Below, one piece after another: positions 7,681 to 8,598 of a stretch of 8,598 nt of DNA. The stretch lies in contig DAOVGH010000080.1 in the NCBI GenBank assembly GCA_030672485.1, forward strand, positions 1 through 8,598. The letters run 5' to 3'. Source of the DNA: Desulfobacterales bacterium (GTDB lineage Bacteria > Desulfobacterota > DSM-4660 > Desulfatiglandales > B25-G16). How positions within the stretch are numbered: the first letter of the stretch is position 1; every line of letters starts with the position of its first letter. The translations under genes were made by a program, and so were the position numbers. The notes beneath the pieces are model-generated. The model was not told the origin of the DNA. It did no database searches and saw nothing but the letters and a program-made list of their open reading frames with translations.

Positions 7681-7985
7681 GATTTCATCACCGCCTTTTA
7701 TTCCTTAAGATTTTTCTTGGGGAAGAAGAGGGATTGATAGAGGCTCAGGGAAATGATAGATGGTTCGGTGCTAGGTAGAGCTCAATAACAAAAAGTGCTC
7801 TGAATGCTAGCCAAAGAAATTGAAAATCGCAAACCTGTTAACCTGCATACAAGTTCTTTCTCATATAAATTATGCATGCCTGCACTATTTCCACAAAACA
7901 TCGTGCTTCGCCTGCTTTATTATAAACCCTGGTAGCAATTTTTCCTCCGCCCGAGACCATCAATCCACTCTCTGTTCTTTGTTTT
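7681..7985 (-). other. Gene-poor leader between 6S RNA and rny
   Basis: About 305 bases in which I find no convincing gene. It holds the rny Shine-Dalgarno (GGTGA, 7692-7688), a candidate promoter (7832-7804), an exact TATAAT hexamer (7924-7919) with no matching -35, a weak 6-bp inverted repeat TGCATA/TATGCA, and a 40-codon open frame (7960-7838) with a poor ribosome binding site. No T-run terminator follows the 6S RNA. Bases 7945-7961 repeat 17 bases of envC exactly. Confidence 0.5.
7804..7832 (-). promoter_or_regulatory. Candidate sigma70-type promoter for rny
   Basis: On the minus strand, TTGCGA (7832-7827) and TAGCAT (7809-7804) are separated by exactly 17 bases. Each hexamer matches four of six consensus bases. 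Transcription would begin near 7797, leaving an untranslated leader of about 115 bases before rny. This is a visual match only. Confidence 0.25.
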
Positions 7986-8160
7986 CCCCCGCTCCAATGC
8001 CGTGTCGGCAGCTCTTTTTGAACCTGATCTCTCAGGTGGGCGTTCCGTTACCCCGTTAGGTCTTTTTCAATATCCAAAAAGACACACAAGGGCAAGAGGG
8101 AGCTCCCTTTTCGGTAATGTTGGCTCAAAAATCTTCCACCAAACACGAACATAGCAGGGG
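7986..8160 (-). ncRNA. ssrS: 6S RNA (SsrS)
   Basis: Regulatory RNA that binds the housekeeping RNA polymerase holoenzyme by imitating an open promoter. The 175-base region between zapA and rny folds as expected. The ends pair: CCCC(U)GCUAUG near 8160-8149 with CAU..AGCGGGG near 8000-7987, then CGTGT (8147-8143) with ACACG (8005-8001). Further in, TTTTTGA (8131-8125) pairs perfectly with TCAAAAA (8021-8015), enclosing the central bubble. A small hairpin ACCTGA-GAGA-TCAGGT (8037-8022) sits on the 3' side of the bubble, and the distal arm ends in GTCTTTTT/AAAAAGAC (8083-8076 with 8067-8060). The motifs TGTTCGTG, TGAGCCAACA, GGGAGC and CCCACCTGA..TCAGGTTCAAAA recall deltaproteobacterial 6S RNAs from memory. 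Position directly after zapA is the classic ssrS location. Ends are set from pairing and could shift by a few bases. Confidence 0.92.
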
Positions 8161-8166
8161 AATGAT

Positions 8167-8457
8167 TTAGTTTAATGCCGTATTCAGGCCCTGTATTAAC
8201 CTCTGGGACCTGTTCTTGATTTCGGTTAATAGATCCTCCTTTTCTTTTATGAGCTGAAAGTAATCGCCTGCTATATCAAGAGCAGCCAAAATAGCTGTCT
8301 TGTCATCGGACAATCCTTTTTTGGTCTCTCTTACGTCTTTCAGCTTCTTGTCCACGTATGCCGCCACCCTCAGTATCTGATCCCTATCATCAGAGCCTCT
8401 TACCACATATTCCCTGTCCCTTATTTTGATTTTGACCTTATCACCCATGGGGCTCAT
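8167..8457 (-). CDS. zapA: Cell division protein ZapA
   Basis: Small cytoplasmic protein that cross-links FtsZ filaments and stabilises the Z ring. The 96 residues form a complete ZapA domain: an N-terminal beta hairpin (VKIKIRDREYVVRG, 8-21), the DDRDQILRVAAYVDKKLKDV segment (23-42), the KTAILAALDIAGDYFQL core (53-69) and a C-terminal coiled-coil helix (about 65-95). The start is uncertain. ATG 8457 has only AAGAG directly against it, whereas ATG 8448, three codons later, has AAGAG 9 bases upstream and gives MGDKVKIKI, closer to typical family starts. The gene begins 3 bases after the stop of the upstream coiled-coil gene and its stop lies 6 bases before the 6S RNA, matching the conserved zapB-like/zapA/ssrS order. 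Confidence 0.93.
   Translation of the reverse strand: MSPMGDKVKIKIRDREYVVRGSDDRDQILRVAAYVDKKLKDVRETKKGLSDDKTAILAALDIAGDYFQLIKEKEDLLTEIKNRSQRLIQGLNTALN
8169..8199 (-). promoter_or_regulatory. Possible 6S RNA promoter overlapping the end of zapA
   Basis: TAAACT (8174-8169) lies 8 bases before the predicted 6S RNA 5' end, with TTAATA (8199-8194) 19 bases further upstream. Both match the sigma70 consensus at four of six bases, but the spacing is long. The 6S RNA could instead be processed from the zapA transcript. Confidence 0.2.
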
Positions 8458-8460
8458 CTC

Positions 8461-8598
8461 TTAATGTGATAAGTTAAATTCTTCTATCCTTTCTAAAAGA
8501 GTTGCTATCCTTTTCCGAACTAGATCTCTATCCGCCTTTAACACCTCTATCTCGCGGGTAAGTGAGTCGATCTTCTCCTCTTGGCTTTGAAGGTTCTT
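8461..8598 (-). CDS. ZapB-like coiled-coil protein (partial, N-terminus outside window)
   Basis: The last 45 residues of a small protein, ending in TAA (8463-8461) only 3 bases before zapA. The sequence is highly charged with heptad-like spacing of hydrophobic residues (KIDSLTREIEVLKADRDLV) and ends RIATLLERIEEFNLSH, so it is almost certainly a continuous coiled-coil helix. Small coiled-coil proteins of the ZapB/DUF904 type commonly precede zapA in Deltaproteobacteria and are thought to help organise the Z ring. The upstream part and start lie beyond base 8598, so the family assignment rests mainly on position and composition. Confidence 0.7.
   Translation of the reverse strand, partial: KNLQSQEEKIDSLTREIEVLKADRDLVRKRIATLLERIEEFNLSH

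Noticed and set aside
7919..7924. A perfect TATAAT hexamer upstream of rny
   Set aside because: There is no -35-like hexamer at 16-18 bases (GAGGAA at 17) and no extended TG, so it is not supported as a promoter.
7838..7960. A 40-codon minus-strand open frame (MVSGGGKIATRVYN...) between 6S RNA and rny
   Set aside because: It has only a weak GAGTGG-like site upstream, no recognisable family, and is short enough to arise by chance. Its opening codons coincide with the 17-base repeat, so I record it but do not call a gene.
7820..8059. A 79-codon plus-strand frame crossing the 6S RNA
   Set aside because: It runs antisense to a structured RNA, has no family resemblance and no good ribosome binding site.
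8097..8108. A 12-base perfect palindrome AGGGAGCTCCCT
   Set aside because: It lies within the 6S RNA distal arm, where part of it matches the GGGAGC segment I associate with this RNA family; a separate operator is not needed to explain it.
1..8598. Signs of mobile elements, CRISPR arrays, toxin-antitoxin or defence genes
   Set aside because: No transposase or integrase motifs, no regularly spaced repeats and no terminal inverted repeats are visible. Nearly all of the sequence is accounted for by conserved housekeeping genes.

Overview
All recognisable genes in this window are read from the minus strand, so the genetic order runs from base 8598 down to base 1. The content is core cell-division and envelope biology of a diderm (Gram-negative) bacterium. 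A ZapB-like/ZapA/6S RNA block beside a membrane-anchored RNase Y, followed by ftsE-ftsX-envC-ctpA and a YibQ-type deacetylase, suggests a deltaproteobacterial (Desulfobacterota-like) chromosome. That assignment is an inference from gene content and order, not from a phylogenetic marker.

Layout in transcription order: (1) 8598-8461, the C-terminal end of a small coiled-coil protein (ZapB-like); (2) 8457-8167, zapA; (3) 8160-7986, a 6S RNA (ssrS) that starts 6 bases after the zapA stop codon; (4) 7985-7681, a roughly 300-base leader with no convincing gene; (5) 7680-6118, rny (RNase Y); (6) 6048-1966, a tightly packed ftsE-ftsX-envC-ctpA series in which ftsE/ftsX abut, ftsX/envC overlap by 4 bases and envC/ctpA overlap by 20 bases; (7) 1948-785, a divergent polysaccharide deacetylase of the YibQ family; (8) 747-1, the N-terminal two thirds of a PLP-dependent DegT/DnrJ/EryC1/StrS sugar aminotransferase that runs off the window and starts with TTG.

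The middle block forms one functional unit. FtsE is the ATPase and FtsX the membrane subunit of a complex that controls peptidoglycan hydrolysis at the septum. EnvC is the periplasmic coiled-coil/LytM partner, and its LytM domain here lacks the zinc ligands, so it should activate a separate amidase rather than cut. CtpA is a periplasmic carboxy-terminal processing protease of a family known to control envelope hydrolases. ZapA and the ZapB-like protein act on the FtsZ ring on the cytoplasmic side. RNase Y and 6S RNA are regulators of mRNA decay and of RNA polymerase.

I found no mobile element, CRISPR array, tRNA, rRNA or defence system, and no clearly new system. The most useful points beyond routine annotation are the 6S RNA, the degenerate LytM site, several start-codon corrections, and a 17-base identity between envC and the leader upstream of rny.
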